NCBI GenBank assembly: GCA_964495885.1
Contig: CAZBWO010000005.1
Location: 124,001 to 188,000 of the forward strand
Direction: 5' to 3'
Length of the DNA: 64,000 nucleotides
Source of the DNA: PALG01 sp964495885
GTDB taxonomy: Bacteria; Bacteroidota; Bacteroidia; Flavobacteriales; Flavobacteriaceae
Below are positions 9,018-17,413 of this stretch, piece by piece. The stretch's first letter is position 1; each line of letters begins with the position of its first letter. The notes under the pieces were generated by a model. The model was given only the letters and a program-made list of their open reading frames with translations. It had not been told where the DNA came from and made no database searches. A program made the translations under genes and the position numbers.

Positions 9018-10694
9018 TTATGGTGCGATTTTCGCCCAGGAATCCCGAAGAGGGACCGTTCTGTTGAAAACAATCTTTTCCGAAGTACTATCCCTGTCTA
9101 CAATAAAGTAGCCCAATCGTTGAAATTGGCACACATATCCTTCCTCAACCTCTCCTAAGCTCGGTTCCGCATACCCAGTAATAACCTCTAATGAATGCGG
9201 ATTCACGAACTCCATAAAATCTTTATCCTTGTGGGCGTCTGGAGCTGCGTCTGTAAATAGCCGGTCATACATACGCACTTCTACGGGGATAGATTCCTTA
9301 ACAGTAACCCAATGCAATGTGCCTTTTACTTTCCGTTGAGACGCTTCTGTACCGCTTCCGCTTTTACTTTCAGGATCATACGTACAATGAATTTCAGTAA
9401 TATTTCCTTCCGAATCTTTTACTACAGATTCACCTTTGATAATGTATGCATTCTTAAGCCTTACTTCTTTTCCAAGTGTTAATCTGAAAAACTTCCTGTT
9501 GGCAGATTCCATAAAATCCTCCTGCTCAATATATAGTTCCTTTGAAAAAGGAATTTCCCGAGTTCCAGCATTTGGATCCTCTGGGTTGTTTTCTGCTTCC
9601 AACCATTCCGTTTTTCCTTCAGGGTAATTGGTAATAACCAATTTTACCGGATTTAACACAGCCATCACCCTTGGCGCTATTCTGTTAAGGTCTTCCCGAG
9701 CACAAAACTCCAGGTGTGAAACATCAATTAGGTTTTCCCTTTTTCCAACACCAATACTGTCTGCAAAATTCCGAATGGACATTGGTGTATACCCTCTTCG
9801 GCGCAAGCCTGAAATTGTAGGCATTCTTGGATCATCCCATCCAGAAACAACTCCTTCCTGAACTAAACGTAATAGTTTACGCTTGCTCACTACCGTATGG
9901 CTCAAGTTCCTCCTGGCAAATTCCCGTTGCTTAGGACGTAGTTTTTTTGGGTCGCGTACTTGATCCAAAAACCAATCATACAACTCTCGGTGTGGTAAAA
10001 ATTCAAGCGTGCAAAAAGAATGTGACACTTGTTCTATATAATCACTTTCGCCATGGGCCCAATCATACATGGGGTAAATATGCCACTCATCCCCTGTTCG
10101 ATGGTGACTCTTGTGGAGTACGCGGTACATCACAGGATCACGCATGAGCATATTAGGGCTTGCCATGTCTATTTTTGCGCGTAGTACGTGCTGTCCTTCA
10201 GCGACCTCCCCTTTTTTCATTTGTTCAAAAAGATGTAGGTTTTCGTCTATTGAACGGTTTCTGAAGGGACTTTCGGTTCCTGGGGTGTTGGGTGTTCCTT
10301 TTTGTTCTGCAATGGCTTCGGAAGTTTGCGAATCTACATACGCCTTACCTTCCTTAATAAGCTGAATGGCCCAATCATAGAGCTGTTGAAAATAATCGGA
10401 AGCGTAACACTCATTTGCCCATTCAAATCCCAACCAAGAAATATCTTTCTTAATGGCATCTACAAATTCCTGCTCTTCCTTTGCGGGGTTGGTATCATCA
10501 AACCGAAGGTTTACCGGGGCTTGATATGTAAGGCCCAATCCGAAATTCAAACAAATAGCAGAGGCATGCCCAATGTGTAAATAGCCATTGGGTTCTGGAG
10601 GAAACCGAAAACAGAGGTCTTCTTTGGAATACTCGTTTTTTAAATCATCCTCAATGATGTGTTCAATGAAATTTAGGCTTTTTTCTTCGCTCAT
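9018..10694 (-). CDS. glnS: Glutamine--tRNA ligase
   Basis: This 558-residue enzyme charges tRNA-Gln with glutamine. The class I motif HIGH is at residues 40-43 (NGYLHIGHASA), preceded by RFPPEPNG, and the KMSKS-equivalent is VVSKRKL followed by GWDDPRMPTISGLRRRG, which is specific to GlnRS. The C-terminal beta-barrel anticodon-binding region (VTVKESIPVEVRMYDRLF) is complete. The length is typical for bacterial GlnRS. A -7-like TATCTTTG on the minus strand (10719 to 10712) lies 17 nt upstream of the ATG, making a divergent promoter region with folB. Confidence 0.97.
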   Translation of the reverse strand: MSEEKSLNFIEHIIEDDLKNEYSKEDLCFRFPPEPNGYLHIGHASAICLNFGLGLTYQAPVNLRFDDTNPAKEEQEFVDAIKKDISWLGFEWANECYASDYFQQLYDWAIQLIKEGKAYVDSQTSEAIAEQKGTPNTPGTESPFRNRSIDENLHLFEQMKKGEVAEGQHVLRAKIDMASPNMLMRDPVMYRVLHKSHHRTGDEWHIYPMYDWAHGESDYIEQVSHSFCTLEFLPHRELYDWFLDQVRDPKKLRPKQREFARRNLSHTVVSKRKLLRLVQEGVVSGWDDPRMPTISGLRRRGYTPMSIRNFADSIGVGKRENLIDVSHLEFCAREDLNRIAPRVMAVLNPVKLVITNYPEGKTEWLEAENNPEDPNAGTREIPFSKELYIEQEDFMESANRKFFRLTLGKEVRLKNAYIIKGESVVKDSEGNITEIHCTYDPESKSGSGTEASQRKVKGTLHWVTVKESIPVEVRMYDRLFTDAAPDAHKDKDFMEFVNPHSLEVITGYAEPSLGEVEEGYVCQFQRLGYFIVDRDSTSEKIVFNRTVPLRDSWAKIAP

Positions 10695-10711
10695 AAGGTT
10701 ATTTCAGGTTG

Positions 10712-10719
10712 CAAAGATA
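10712..10719 (-). promoter_or_regulatory. glnS -7 element
   Basis: Minus-strand TATCTTTG, a perfect TAnnTTTG, with 17 nt between it and the glnS ATG. I see no clear -33 TTG at the usual distance. Confidence 0.5.
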
Positions 10720-10738
10720 CCAAAACGTAGTAAAAAAG

Positions 10739-10746
10739 TATCTTTG
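10739..10746 (+). promoter_or_regulatory. folB -7 element
   Basis: TATCTTTG, a perfect TAnnTTTG, ends 14 nt before the ATG at 10761. It overlaps the GTG at 10746, which therefore cannot be the translation start. Confidence 0.6.
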
Positions 10747-10760
10747 TGAAAACTTTTTAC

Positions 10761-11117
10761 ATGAGCCAAATTACACTTAAGAATATTCGTTTGTTTGCCC
10801 ATCACGGTTGTCTTTCGGAAGAGGAAAAAATTGGCAGTGATTATTTGGTGAACCTTACCGTTAAAGCGAATCTTGCAAAGGCAGCTAAAAGTGATTCGCT
10901 AGCAGATACGGTAGATTATGTGCATCTTAACAAAATTGTAAAAGAACAAATGGCCATCCGCTCTAAACTATTGGAACACGTTGGCCAACGAATTATAGAC
11001 ACTATTTTTAAAGAGCTACCTTTAATTAGTGAAGCAAGAGTTACGGTGGCAAAGGTGAATCCTCCTATTGGTGGGGATGTTGCAGAAGTGAGTGTAACCA
11101 TGCAATCCAAAAGGTAA
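10761..11117 (+). CDS. folB: Dihydroneopterin aldolase
   Basis: This 118-residue enzyme of folate synthesis cleaves dihydroneopterin to 6-hydroxymethyl-dihydropterin and glycolaldehyde. The diagnostic N-terminal pattern is present (ITLKNIRLFAHHGCLSEEEKIG), as are the conserved DTVDYVHL and the C-terminal ARVTVAKVNPPI with the catalytic lysine region. I use the ATG at 10761 rather than the in-frame GTG at 10746 because the latter overlaps the promoter -7 element. It is a single gene, divergent from glnS, and the tRNA-Cys follows with its own promoter. Confidence 0.93.
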   Translation: MSQITLKNIRLFAHHGCLSEEEKIGSDYLVNLTVKANLAKAAKSDSLADTVDYVHLNKIVKEQMAIRSKLLEHVGQRIIDTIFKELPLISEARVTVAKVNPPIGGDVAEVSVTMQSKR

Positions 11118-11145
11118 TTATTTGTAAAACTTTAAGGGAAGTCTT

Positions 11146-11173
11146 TTGGTTAACGGTATTCTTTTTATATTTG
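11146..11173 (+). promoter_or_regulatory. tRNA-Cys promoter
   Basis: TTG at 11146-11148 and a perfect -7 TATATTTG at 11166-11173, 17 bp apart, the same spacing as at gltX. The -7 ends 9 nt before the mature tRNA. Confidence 0.7.
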
Positions 11174-11182
11174 CCCTTTCAT

Positions 11183-11253
11183 GGCGTCTTGGCCGAGTGG
11201 CTAGGCAGAGCTCTGCAAAAGCTTGTACAGCGGTTCGAATCCGCTAGACGCCT
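11183..11253 (+). tRNA. tRNA-Cys (anticodon GCA)
   Basis: Acceptor arms GGCGTCT (11183-11189) and AGACGCC (11246-11252) pair fully, with discriminator T, and no CCA is encoded. The anticodon stem GAGCT/AGCTT closes loop CTGCAAA with anticodon GCA. The T-arm contains GGTTCGAATCC. The 71-nt length is normal for tRNA-Cys. Confidence 0.95.
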
Positions 11254-11255
11254 CT

Positions 11256-11280
11256 AAGCCTCCTTAAGGGGGCTTTTTTT
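11256..11280 (+). terminator. Terminator after tRNA-Cys
   Basis: Stem AAGCCTCC (11256-11263) and GGGGGCTT (11268-11275) with one G-T wobble, loop TTAA, running into seven T. The T-run reaches the stop codon of the convergent LysE-type gene. Confidence 0.8.
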
Positions 11281-11974
11281 ATTGACGTACTTCTTCAATT
11301 TTATCTGATGCTTTCGGGATACGTTCTAATCCTTTCTGAACTTCATCTGGAAAGATCCCTTGTGCCAACAACGCCACCCCAAAAATTATGATGAGAATGC
11401 TCACCCATTTTTTGGTTTTAAATACAAACCTTGGGGTCATTTTATTTTTCAGACGCTTGGCAAGGGAAATTTTAATAAGATCTGTAAGGAAAAATGTAGC
11501 AAGCACAGTACCTAAAAACAAAAACACCCCATTGTTGGATGTGGTAAGCGCATTGGCTAAAATGATGGTGGCGATCCAGCCCGCAAGGACCCCAAAATTC
11601 ACAAAATTCAGTAAAAACCCTTTTAGAAAAAGTCCGCCCAAATTTTTCTTCACCTTCACTGCATAATGTTCACGAACAATCTTAATAAAAGATTTAGAGG
11701 TTCTTATATAGGAAATGATTCCGTAGGCTATTAAAATAATACCTCCAAAAATGAGGACGCCTGGTTCATGCTTGATGCGCTCCAATATCTTACTGGTACT
11801 GAAATAAGCGATGAGAATAAAAATAATATCGGCAAACATGGCGCCCAAATCAAAGAAGATTGCTGCTTTGATCCCTTTTGTGATACTGGTTTCGATAAGG
11901 GTGAAAAAAACAGGGCCCAAAGCAAATGCCAAGAGGAAGCCATAGAGGGCTGCATATAACAAACCGTCAAACAT
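11279..11974 (-). CDS. LysE/RhtB-family exporter
   Basis: This 231-residue integral membrane protein has about six hydrophobic helices. The N-terminus has the LysE-family pattern (LLYAALYGFLLAFALGPVFFTLIETSITKG, of which the helix and GPVFF turn are characteristic), then ADIIFILIAYFS and a conserved glycine-rich second helix pair. Family members export amino acids or related small molecules by proton exchange; the substrate here cannot be predicted. It is monocistronic between tRNA-Cys and the head-GIN gene. The start ATG at 11974 precedes the first helix directly. Confidence 0.85.
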   Translation of the reverse strand: MFDGLLYAALYGFLLAFALGPVFFTLIETSITKGIKAAIFFDLGAMFADIIFILIAYFSTSKILERIKHEPGVLIFGGIILIAYGIISYIRTSKSFIKIVREHYAVKVKKNLGGLFLKGFLLNFVNFGVLAGWIATIILANALTTSNNGVFLFLGTVLATFFLTDLIKISLAKRLKNKMTPRFVFKTKKWVSILIIIFGVALLAQGIFPDEVQKGLERIPKASDKIEEVRQ

Positions 11975-12036
11975 GCTATAAAATTACGAATATCTTTGTG
12001 CATGTTCGACGGTTTCGTTTAAAAACCTTTAAAAGA

Positions 12037-12714
12037 CTAATTCATCTTCTTAACCCTACCGCCGGCAAATGTTTTTTCATTAATGGTTTTTGGGTTACCG
12101 TAGATGTAGACATCACCTCCTGCTGTGACTTTTACGTCTACCTTTTCGGAAGCATTAATATCTGCTTCCCCTGCGGCAGTAACTCCTATCGTAGTCTCTA
12201 GTGTTTTAAGATCTCTTCCTTCAAAAATACCTCCCGTAGTTAACTTTATGTCCTGTGTTTTTGAAAGTCCAGAAGCTTTTACAATTCCTCCAGTAACAGC
12301 TTTTATCTTCGTGTGGTCTACTTCTAGACCCACATTGATAATCCCACCTTCTTGGGCTCGTAATTCTATTCTAGTTTGGGAAATCATATGGTTGCCAATA
12401 ATTCGGGCTCCTTCATTGGCATCCAACACCGAAATCTCTTTAAAATAAACTTCAATGTAGGTATTCTCTCCTTGGAAAATCTTATCGGTTGCCATCCGTA
12501 TTTTCAGTGTTCCGTCCTTATTTACAATGACTACGTCTTGGGTATCATCACCTTTAATAACAACTTTGTTTTCCGAAGACTGAATAAGGTTAACTTCTAT
12601 TAGATCATAGACCTTTAGTTCGTTATAATCTCCAACGTCTTTGCTTATTTCCTGCCCGAAAAGACAAGCCGAAAAAAGAAATAGTGCAATAAGTGTTATG
12701 GTATTTTTTATCAT
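12037..12714 (-). CDS. Secreted head-GIN (DUF2807) domain protein
   Basis: This 225-residue protein has a signal peptide (MIKNTITLIALFLFSACLFGQ). The mature region follows the head-GIN pattern: YNELKVYDLIEVNLIQ near the start, then repeated short beta rungs ending in G (EGARIIGN, AQEGGIINVGLE, VTGGIVKASGL, TTGGIFEGRD, VTAGGDVYIYGNP), which predict a right-handed beta-helix-like fold. Such proteins are common in Bacteroidota; they are periplasmic or surface-exposed with no known activity. The signal peptide contains a Cys (SACLFGQ), but the sequence after it fits SPI cleavage at Q better than lipidation. Confidence 0.85.
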   Translation of the reverse strand: MIKNTITLIALFLFSACLFGQEISKDVGDYNELKVYDLIEVNLIQSSENKVVIKGDDTQDVVIVNKDGTLKIRMATDKIFQGENTYIEVYFKEISVLDANEGARIIGNHMISQTRIELRAQEGGIINVGLEVDHTKIKAVTGGIVKASGLSKTQDIKLTTGGIFEGRDLKTLETTIGVTAAGEADINASEKVDVKVTAGGDVYIYGNPKTINEKTFAGGRVKKMN

Positions 12715-12759
12715 GGGTTTTGTTTTCCTAAAAGATAATTCTTTGAAGAAATTGTTACA

Positions 12760-13383
12760 CTAATACAGAGAAGTTCCCTGAAAAAAATCTTTTAGGCCGC
12801 TTAAAATACTTTGTACTGCATAGGCCGCTAAAATAAGGCCCATGATTTTACTAATAACAGAAATTCCATATTCACCAATACGTTTTTGTACGCCATTTGC
12901 TACAAGCAATAAACCCATTGTTATTAGAATCACGACAAACACCAACCCTGTTGTAAATGCTTGTTGCTGAAAAGTATAAATATGATTGTCTGTAAGCAAT
13001 ACTACAGCCATAATGGCTCCTGGAGAAGCGATAGATGGGATGGCCACAGGAAAGATTGTTACGTGTTTATAATCTGTTATGTGGTCTTTCTCTAATTGTG
13101 GCTTTCCTTTTCCAAAAATCATGGTAAGAGCAAATAGAAATAGGATTACTCCTCCAGAGATTTGAAAAGCATCTAGGGATACCTTCATTCCTTCCAAAAT
13201 AAGCTGCCCAACCAAAATAAAAAACAATAAAATAAAGAAAGCAATAAAGGAAGCCCGAATCGCTATTTTACGTTTCAGTTTTTGATCAATTCTTTTGGTG
13301 GCCTCCAAATATACAGGAACAGAACCAATAGGGTCTATCACGGCAATTAATAGAAATATGGTATTCAATAAATCATTCCACAT
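12760..13383 (-). CDS. MarC-family (UPF0056) membrane protein
   Basis: This 207-residue, six-helix inner-membrane protein begins WNDLLNTIFLLIAVIDPIGSVPVYLEAT, with the family's DPIG motif at about residues 17-20. A second hallmark is the half-helix IPSIASPGAIMAVVLL at about 114-129, including the SPG turn. MarC proteins were once linked to antibiotic resistance, but that role has been withdrawn and the function is unknown. The start lies 7 nt after the stop of the DUF3124 gene, so the two are probably one transcript, possibly starting at rnr. Confidence 0.9.
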   Translation of the reverse strand: MWNDLLNTIFLLIAVIDPIGSVPVYLEATKRIDQKLKRKIAIRASFIAFFILLFFILVGQLILEGMKVSLDAFQISGGVILFLFALTMIFGKGKPQLEKDHITDYKHVTIFPVAIPSIASPGAIMAVVLLTDNHIYTFQQQAFTTGLVFVVILITMGLLLVANGVQKRIGEYGISVISKIMGLILAAYAVQSILSGLKDFFQGTSLY

Positions 13384-13390
13384 CTCCTAC

Positions 13391-13903
13391 TTAATTAATT
13401 TGAATCCCCCTAGTCGTGAAAGAAATTCCTTGCTGCCCATAGGTAGAAATCATGACCGCCTCAAAATAGGGCTCATGGAGCCCTTTAGATACACTCCAAT
13501 CAAAAATAAAATTTGCACCAGATCCTCCCTCCTTATCTTTTTCATCAATGATTATTTCAATGGTTTCCAAAGGTGCTATAAAAATGGGCTTACTGAAATA
13601 GTTTCGAATGGCTTCCCCGTGGGTATTGAAATAGGTCGCTTTATGAATAAAAATAGTGTCTTTTTGATTGATGTTCCGAAGGCTTACCGTAGCCGTTAAA
13701 TCTATGGTAGCGTGTTCACTTTCACTGTAAATTTCAGAATAAACAGAAAGATAGGTGCTGCCCTTCCGTAATAGGGAATCTGGTGTGGTAGAACGTAGTG
13801 TTCTTTTTTCCCAATTAACTGGATTAATGGAACTCATTTCCTTTTGGTTCTCGCATCCTACAAAAACCATAGAGGCTACTAATAAAACAAAAAGCAACTT
13901 CAT
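13391..13903 (-). CDS. DUF3124 lipoprotein
   Basis: I take the ATG at 13903, giving 170 residues beginning with a lipoprotein signal (MKLLFVLLVASMVFVGC, lipidated Cys at 17). An in-frame ATG at 13951 would overlap the end of rnr and put 16 charged residues before the signal. The mature domain contains the DUF3124 pattern YLSVYSEIYSESEH, LTATVSLRNI and ETIEIIIDEKDKEGGSGANFIFDW. The function is unknown. It lies 34 nt downstream of rnr and 7 nt upstream of the MarC gene, all in one direction. Confidence 0.8.
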   Translation of the reverse strand: MKLLFVLLVASMVFVGCENQKEMSSINPVNWEKRTLRSTTPDSLLRKGSTYLSVYSEIYSESEHATIDLTATVSLRNINQKDTIFIHKATYFNTHGEAIRNYFSKPIFIAPLETIEIIIDEKDKEGGSGANFIFDWSVSKGLHEPYFEAVMISTYGQQGISFTTRGIQIN

Positions 13904-13937
13904 TGTTTTCCTTTTATCTTCTGAAAATACAAAAAAA

Positions 13938-16133
13938 TCAAGCATGTTCATCCCGGTGACCCAACATTGTAAAATCTAAATGTTTTTTAACTAAATCTGC
14001 TTGTTTTACTTTTACATAAACCTCGTCCCCAAGGCGATAAATATTATGGGTGTTTTTCCCAATGACCGCAAATTCATCTTTATCAAAAACGTAATGGTCA
14101 TCACTTAAATCTCCCAATCGCACCATTCCTTCACATTTATTGGAAATGATTTCCACATAAATTCCCCATTCAGTGACTCCAGAAATTACCCCAAGGAACT
14201 CTTCGTCTTTATGGTCCTGCATATACTTAACCTGCATGTACTTAATGCTATCCCTTTCGGCATTAGCTGCCAATTGTTCCATTTCACTGGAGTGGGCACA
14301 TTGTGCTTCATATTTATCTTCCGCGGCACTTTTTTCCCCATCCAAATATTGTTGCAATAAACGGTGGACCATCACGTCTGGATACCTCCTAATGGGAGAA
14401 GTAAAATGTGTGTAATAATCAAATGCAAGTCCGTAGTGACCAATATTATTCGTTGTGTAAACCGCTTTACTCATACTTCGGATGGCCAAAGTATCTACTA
14501 AATTTTGTTCCTTTTTACCAACTACATCACTTAATAATTTATTAAGCGATTGAGCAGTGGTCTTGCGTGTTTGTGTGTTTAATGAATATCCAAACCGTTT
14601 AATGATATTTTCCAGGGCTGCAATCTTTTCATCATCCGGCTCGTCATGTACACGATAGACAAAGGTTTTCTTCTCTTTTTGTTTTCCAATGTATTCTGCA
14701 ACACTTCTATTTGCCAATAACATAAATTCTTCAATGAGTTTATTGGCGTCTTTACTTTCCTTGAAATAAACTCCTTCTGGTTCATTGTGTTCATCCAAAA
14801 TAAATTTCACTTCTACTTTATCAAAGGATATGGCTCCATGGCGCATTCTGTTTCTGCGAAGGATTTTTGCCAAACGATCCATTTCTAGGATTGCTTCGGA
14901 AATATTTGGATCTACTTGATAGGTTTTTCCGGTAAGTGAAATTTTGGAAGGAATTACGTTTTCTTTGGTTTCAATAATATGCTGTGCTTCTTCGTAAGCA
15001 AACCTCGCGTCACTATAAGTCACCGTTCTTCCAAACCATTTCCGAAGGACTTCAGCTTTATCATTTATTTCAAATAAGGCAGAAAAAGTATATTTTTCCT
15101 CGTGCGGCCTAAGTGAACAGGCATTGTTACTTAATATTTCCGGAAGCATAGGAACCACACGATCTACCAAATACACAGAAGTTGCACGCTCATAAGCTTC
15201 ATCATCCAAAATAGTTCCTGGTTTCAGGTAATGGGAAACATCTGCAATATGTATCCCAATTTCATAATTCCCATTATCGAGTTTCTGAAAGGACAATGCA
15301 TCATCAAAATCTTTTGCATCTTTTGGATCTATGGTAAATGTGAGTACATCGCGTAGATCTTTTCGTTTTTTAATTTCATTGGGATGAATTCTTGTATCCA
15401 AACTATTGGCGTAGGCTTCCACTTCATGGGGAAATTCATACGGGAGTCCGTATTGGGCTAAAATAGCATGTATCTCTGTTTGATGTTCGCCGGCTTTTCC
15501 AAGTACTTTTAAAACACTTCCAACAGGAGATTCACTGTGCGCTTCCCAACCTTCCATTTTCACCAAAACCTTATCACCTGTTTGAGCTTCCTTCACCTGA
15601 CTTATAGGTACAAAAATATCAGTATACATGCTATAGCCAGGACACTCGACGAAGGCGAATGTTTTTGAAACCTGGATGGTTCCAACAAATTCGGTACGTT
15701 TCCGTTGAAGGATTTTAGTAACTTCCCCTTCCTGTTTCCCACCACGTCTTCTTTTAAAAACATAAACTTCTACTACATCTCCATTAAGTGCATGGTTCAA
15801 GTTTTTATTACTTATTGAAATATCATCTTCCAATCCTTCTACAATTACATAACCTTTCCCTCGGGACGTAATATCCATCACCCCGGTCACATAATTTTTA
15901 GACGGTGCCATCTTATATTTCCCTCTTTCAATTTCTTCAATAGAACCATCACCCACAAGTTTCTTCAAATTCTTGGTAATATGGTTTCTACTGCTGGGAT
16001 CATCTAACCCCATTTTAGCAGCAATCTGTTTATAGTTAAAGGTTTTTGGGGATTCCTTTCTAAGGATGGAAAGTATTTGATTGGTATAATCTGTATTATT
16101 TTTTCTCCCTCTTCTTTTTTTCCGTTTCGACAT
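13938..16133 (-). CDS. rnr: Ribonuclease R
   Basis: This 731-residue 3'-5' exoribonuclease degrades structured RNA. Domain order: a basic N-terminus (KRKKRRGRKNN), a winged-helix region (about 20-75), two cold-shock domains, the RNB catalytic domain with the metal-binding stretch TIDPKDAKDFDDALS (about residues 271-285), the conserved HYGLAFDYYTHFTSPIRRYPD block near residue 580, and a C-terminal S1 domain (GVISGVTEWGIYVEI). All key aspartates of DAKDFDD are present. The start ATG at 16133 is the only one near the family N-terminus. It leads a leftward gene group. Confidence 0.96.
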   Translation of the reverse strand: MSKRKKRRGRKNNTDYTNQILSILRKESPKTFNYKQIAAKMGLDDPSSRNHITKNLKKLVGDGSIEEIERGKYKMAPSKNYVTGVMDITSRGKGYVIVEGLEDDISISNKNLNHALNGDVVEVYVFKRRRGGKQEGEVTKILQRKRTEFVGTIQVSKTFAFVECPGYSMYTDIFVPISQVKEAQTGDKVLVKMEGWEAHSESPVGSVLKVLGKAGEHQTEIHAILAQYGLPYEFPHEVEAYANSLDTRIHPNEIKKRKDLRDVLTFTIDPKDAKDFDDALSFQKLDNGNYEIGIHIADVSHYLKPGTILDDEAYERATSVYLVDRVVPMLPEILSNNACSLRPHEEKYTFSALFEINDKAEVLRKWFGRTVTYSDARFAYEEAQHIIETKENVIPSKISLTGKTYQVDPNISEAILEMDRLAKILRRNRMRHGAISFDKVEVKFILDEHNEPEGVYFKESKDANKLIEEFMLLANRSVAEYIGKQKEKKTFVYRVHDEPDDEKIAALENIIKRFGYSLNTQTRKTTAQSLNKLLSDVVGKKEQNLVDTLAIRSMSKAVYTTNNIGHYGLAFDYYTHFTSPIRRYPDVMVHRLLQQYLDGEKSAAEDKYEAQCAHSSEMEQLAANAERDSIKYMQVKYMQDHKDEEFLGVISGVTEWGIYVEIISNKCEGMVRLGDLSDDHYVFDKDEFAVIGKNTHNIYRLGDEVYVKVKQADLVKKHLDFTMLGHRDEHA

Positions 16134-16216
16134 ATATTTTATTTAATCCTGTAAAAGTAAGGCTATTAAAGCAATCCCATCGTTTCTTTTGTAAAGAATT
16201 AGTATTTTAGTAGAAG

Positions 16217-16456
16217 ATGGAACACTATCAAACCATTGCTATATTTACCTATCCCAGTGAATACGCTGTTCTTCGTTTATTACTGGATCAGGAGGAGATT
16301 CGTCATGTTTTTCAAAATGAGACTTCTATTAGTGTGCTTCCATTCCACTCTAATGCGATTGGAGGAATTAGACTAAAAGTACATCCCGAAGATATTTCTG
16401 AAGCAACCAAAATCCTTGAAAAATTCAATGGGTCCTCCTCTTTAAAAATCGTATAG
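16217..16456 (+). CDS. DUF2007-type small protein
   Basis: This 79-residue protein has the DUF2007 (putative signal-transducing) pattern: a short strand (TIAIFTYPSEYAVLRLLL), a loop (DQEEIRHVFQNETS), then IRLKVHPEDISEATKIL, giving a ferredoxin-like alpha-beta fold. No cofactor ligands are seen. It is divergent from rnr (83 nt apart) and is followed by a long gene-free spacer. No function is known for the family. Confidence 0.8.
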   Translation: MEHYQTIAIFTYPSEYAVLRLLLDQEEIRHVFQNETSISVLPFHSNAIGGIRLKVHPEDISEATKILEKFNGSSSLKIV

Positions 16457-16547
16457 ATTTTACTTTTTAACAAGCATATCATATTCATTCTATTTTTTTA
16501 AAATTTTTAAAATCTATTTTGATGATTATTATAGTCTGTTGAAATGT

Positions 16548-16595
16548 GGAATAACTTTTTGAAAGATAATTTTGTTTTTAAGTTATTCCTTTTTT
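16548..16595 (+). repeat. Inverted repeat with T-run
   Basis: Perfect 10-bp arms GGAATAACTT (16548-16557) and AAGTTATTCC (16580-16589) separated by 22 nt and followed by six T (16590-16595). It could be a weak terminator for the DUF2007 gene, about 90 nt upstream, or an RNA hairpin. Confidence 0.6.
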
Positions 16596-16659
16596 CAAGT
16601 AGGATATGAACAACTTTTTTATTTTTAACTAGCTGAAAATAAATTTAAAATGAAATAAA

Positions 16660-16673
16660 TTGACAATTGTCAA
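16660..16673. repeat. 14-bp perfect palindrome
   Basis: TTGACAATTGTCAA is identical to its reverse complement, with no spacer. It has the size and form of a dimeric repressor operator. Confidence 0.6.
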
Positions 16674-16685
16674 TAACCTTTATGA

Positions 16686-16699
16686 ACACTGAAAAGTGT
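16686..16699. repeat. Small hairpin with GNRA loop
   Basis: ACACT and AGTGT flank GAAA, a 5-bp stem with a GNRA-type tetraloop on the plus strand. Confidence 0.45.
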
Positions 16700-16739
16700 A
16701 TAAAATATTAGTGAAAAATTGTTATGAACTGAAAATTTA

Positions 16740-16756
16740 TTGGGGATAAATCCCAA
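16740..16756. repeat. Imperfect dyad
   Basis: TTGGGGATAAATCCCAA; the outer arms TTGGG and CCCAA pair, with inner GAT/ATC giving a bulged extension. Confidence 0.4.
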
Positions 16757-16847
16757 AGAATTTACCTTGAAAAATATTGGTCAATTGAAGTAATTTTCCA
16801 TATTGAAAATCTTAATGTACTACACAAGTTTTCTTATGGAATTTCTA

Positions 16848-16873
16848 TTAACAAATATGAACATACTTGTTAA
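16848..16873. repeat. 26-bp near-perfect inverted repeat
   Basis: Arms TTAACAAATATG (16848-16859) and CATACTTGTTAA (16862-16873) with a 2-nt centre and one mismatch. This is the strongest dyad in the spacer and looks like a protein-binding site. Confidence 0.6.
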
Positions 16874-16947
16874 CTTAAATATCAGATAAAGGTTAAGAAA
16901 TCTTAAACTATTGATTTATAATAGGTAATCTTTATAAACGGAAAATG

Positions 16948-16955
16948 TATCTTTG
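16948..16955 (+). promoter_or_regulatory. rpiB -7 element
   Basis: TATCTTTG, a perfect TAnnTTTG, ends 14 nt before the rpiB ATG. No clear -33 TTG is seen. Confidence 0.6.
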
Positions 16956-16969
16956 TAAAAATTTCAACC

Positions 16970-17401
16970 ATGAAAATTGCCATAGGAAACGATCATGCCG
17001 GTACAGGCTATAAACAAGCAATTGTAGCGTATTTAGAGAAGGAAGGCCACAAAGTAATGAATTTTGGAACAGATGCTTTAGATAGTGTAGATTATCCAGA
17101 CTTTGTACATCCTGTGGCTGAAGCTGTTTCAAATAAAGAAGCAGATTTTGGTATTCTTATCTGTGGAAGTGGAAATGGAGTTTCCATGACGGCCAATAAG
17201 CATAAAAGTATAAGAGCTGCACTTTGTTGGACCAAGGAAATTGCCGAATTGGCTAGAGAACACAATGATGCAAATATCTTAAGTATTCCTGCCCGCTATA
17301 CCAGTGAACCCCAAGCCATCGCTATGGTAGAAACATTTCTACACACTCCATTTGAAGGCGGGCGTCACCAACGGAGGGTAGATAAAATTCCTTGTGCTTA
17401 A
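16970..17401 (+). CDS. rpiB: Ribose-5-phosphate isomerase B
   Basis: This 143-residue enzyme interconverts ribose-5-phosphate and ribulose-5-phosphate in the pentose phosphate pathway. Features: IAIGNDHAGTGYK at the N-terminus, SVDYPDFVHPVAEAV, and the catalytic-Cys loop ICGSGNGVSMTANK with C65. The length matches RpiB. It starts a rightward group rpiB - CDF transporter - acetyltransferase with gaps of 12 and 2 nt, so these are probably one operon driven from the promoter at 16948. Confidence 0.95.
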   Translation: MKIAIGNDHAGTGYKQAIVAYLEKEGHKVMNFGTDALDSVDYPDFVHPVAEAVSNKEADFGILICGSGNGVSMTANKHKSIRAALCWTKEIAELAREHNDANILSIPARYTSEPQAIAMVETFLHTPFEGGRHQRRVDKIPCA

Positions 17402-17413
17402 AATTTAAAAGGA

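Larger units (their letters stand above)
16605..16862 (+). repeat. Four dispersed TATGAAC direct repeats
   Basis: The 7-mer TATGAAC occurs at 16605-16611, 16681-16687, 16723-16729 and 16856-16862, all in the same orientation. Copy 4 lies inside the 16848-16873 dyad. Confidence 0.5.
16457..16969. other. Gene-free, dyad-rich AT spacer upstream of rpiB
   Basis: This is the longest gene-free stretch in the window (513 bp). I find no plausible coding frame, tRNA or rRNA. It contains at least five dyad symmetries and four copies of TATGAAC (listed separately), and the rpiB promoter at its right end. Genes to the left run left and genes to the right run right. It may be a regulatory or structural locus (ncRNA, protein-binding array, or possibly replication-related); nothing here proves which. 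Confidence 0.6.

Noticed and set aside
16457..16969. The dyad-rich spacer as a proven replication origin
   Set aside because: No dnaA gene, no real DnaA-box array and no skew can be seen from this window, so I only record it as a candidate.
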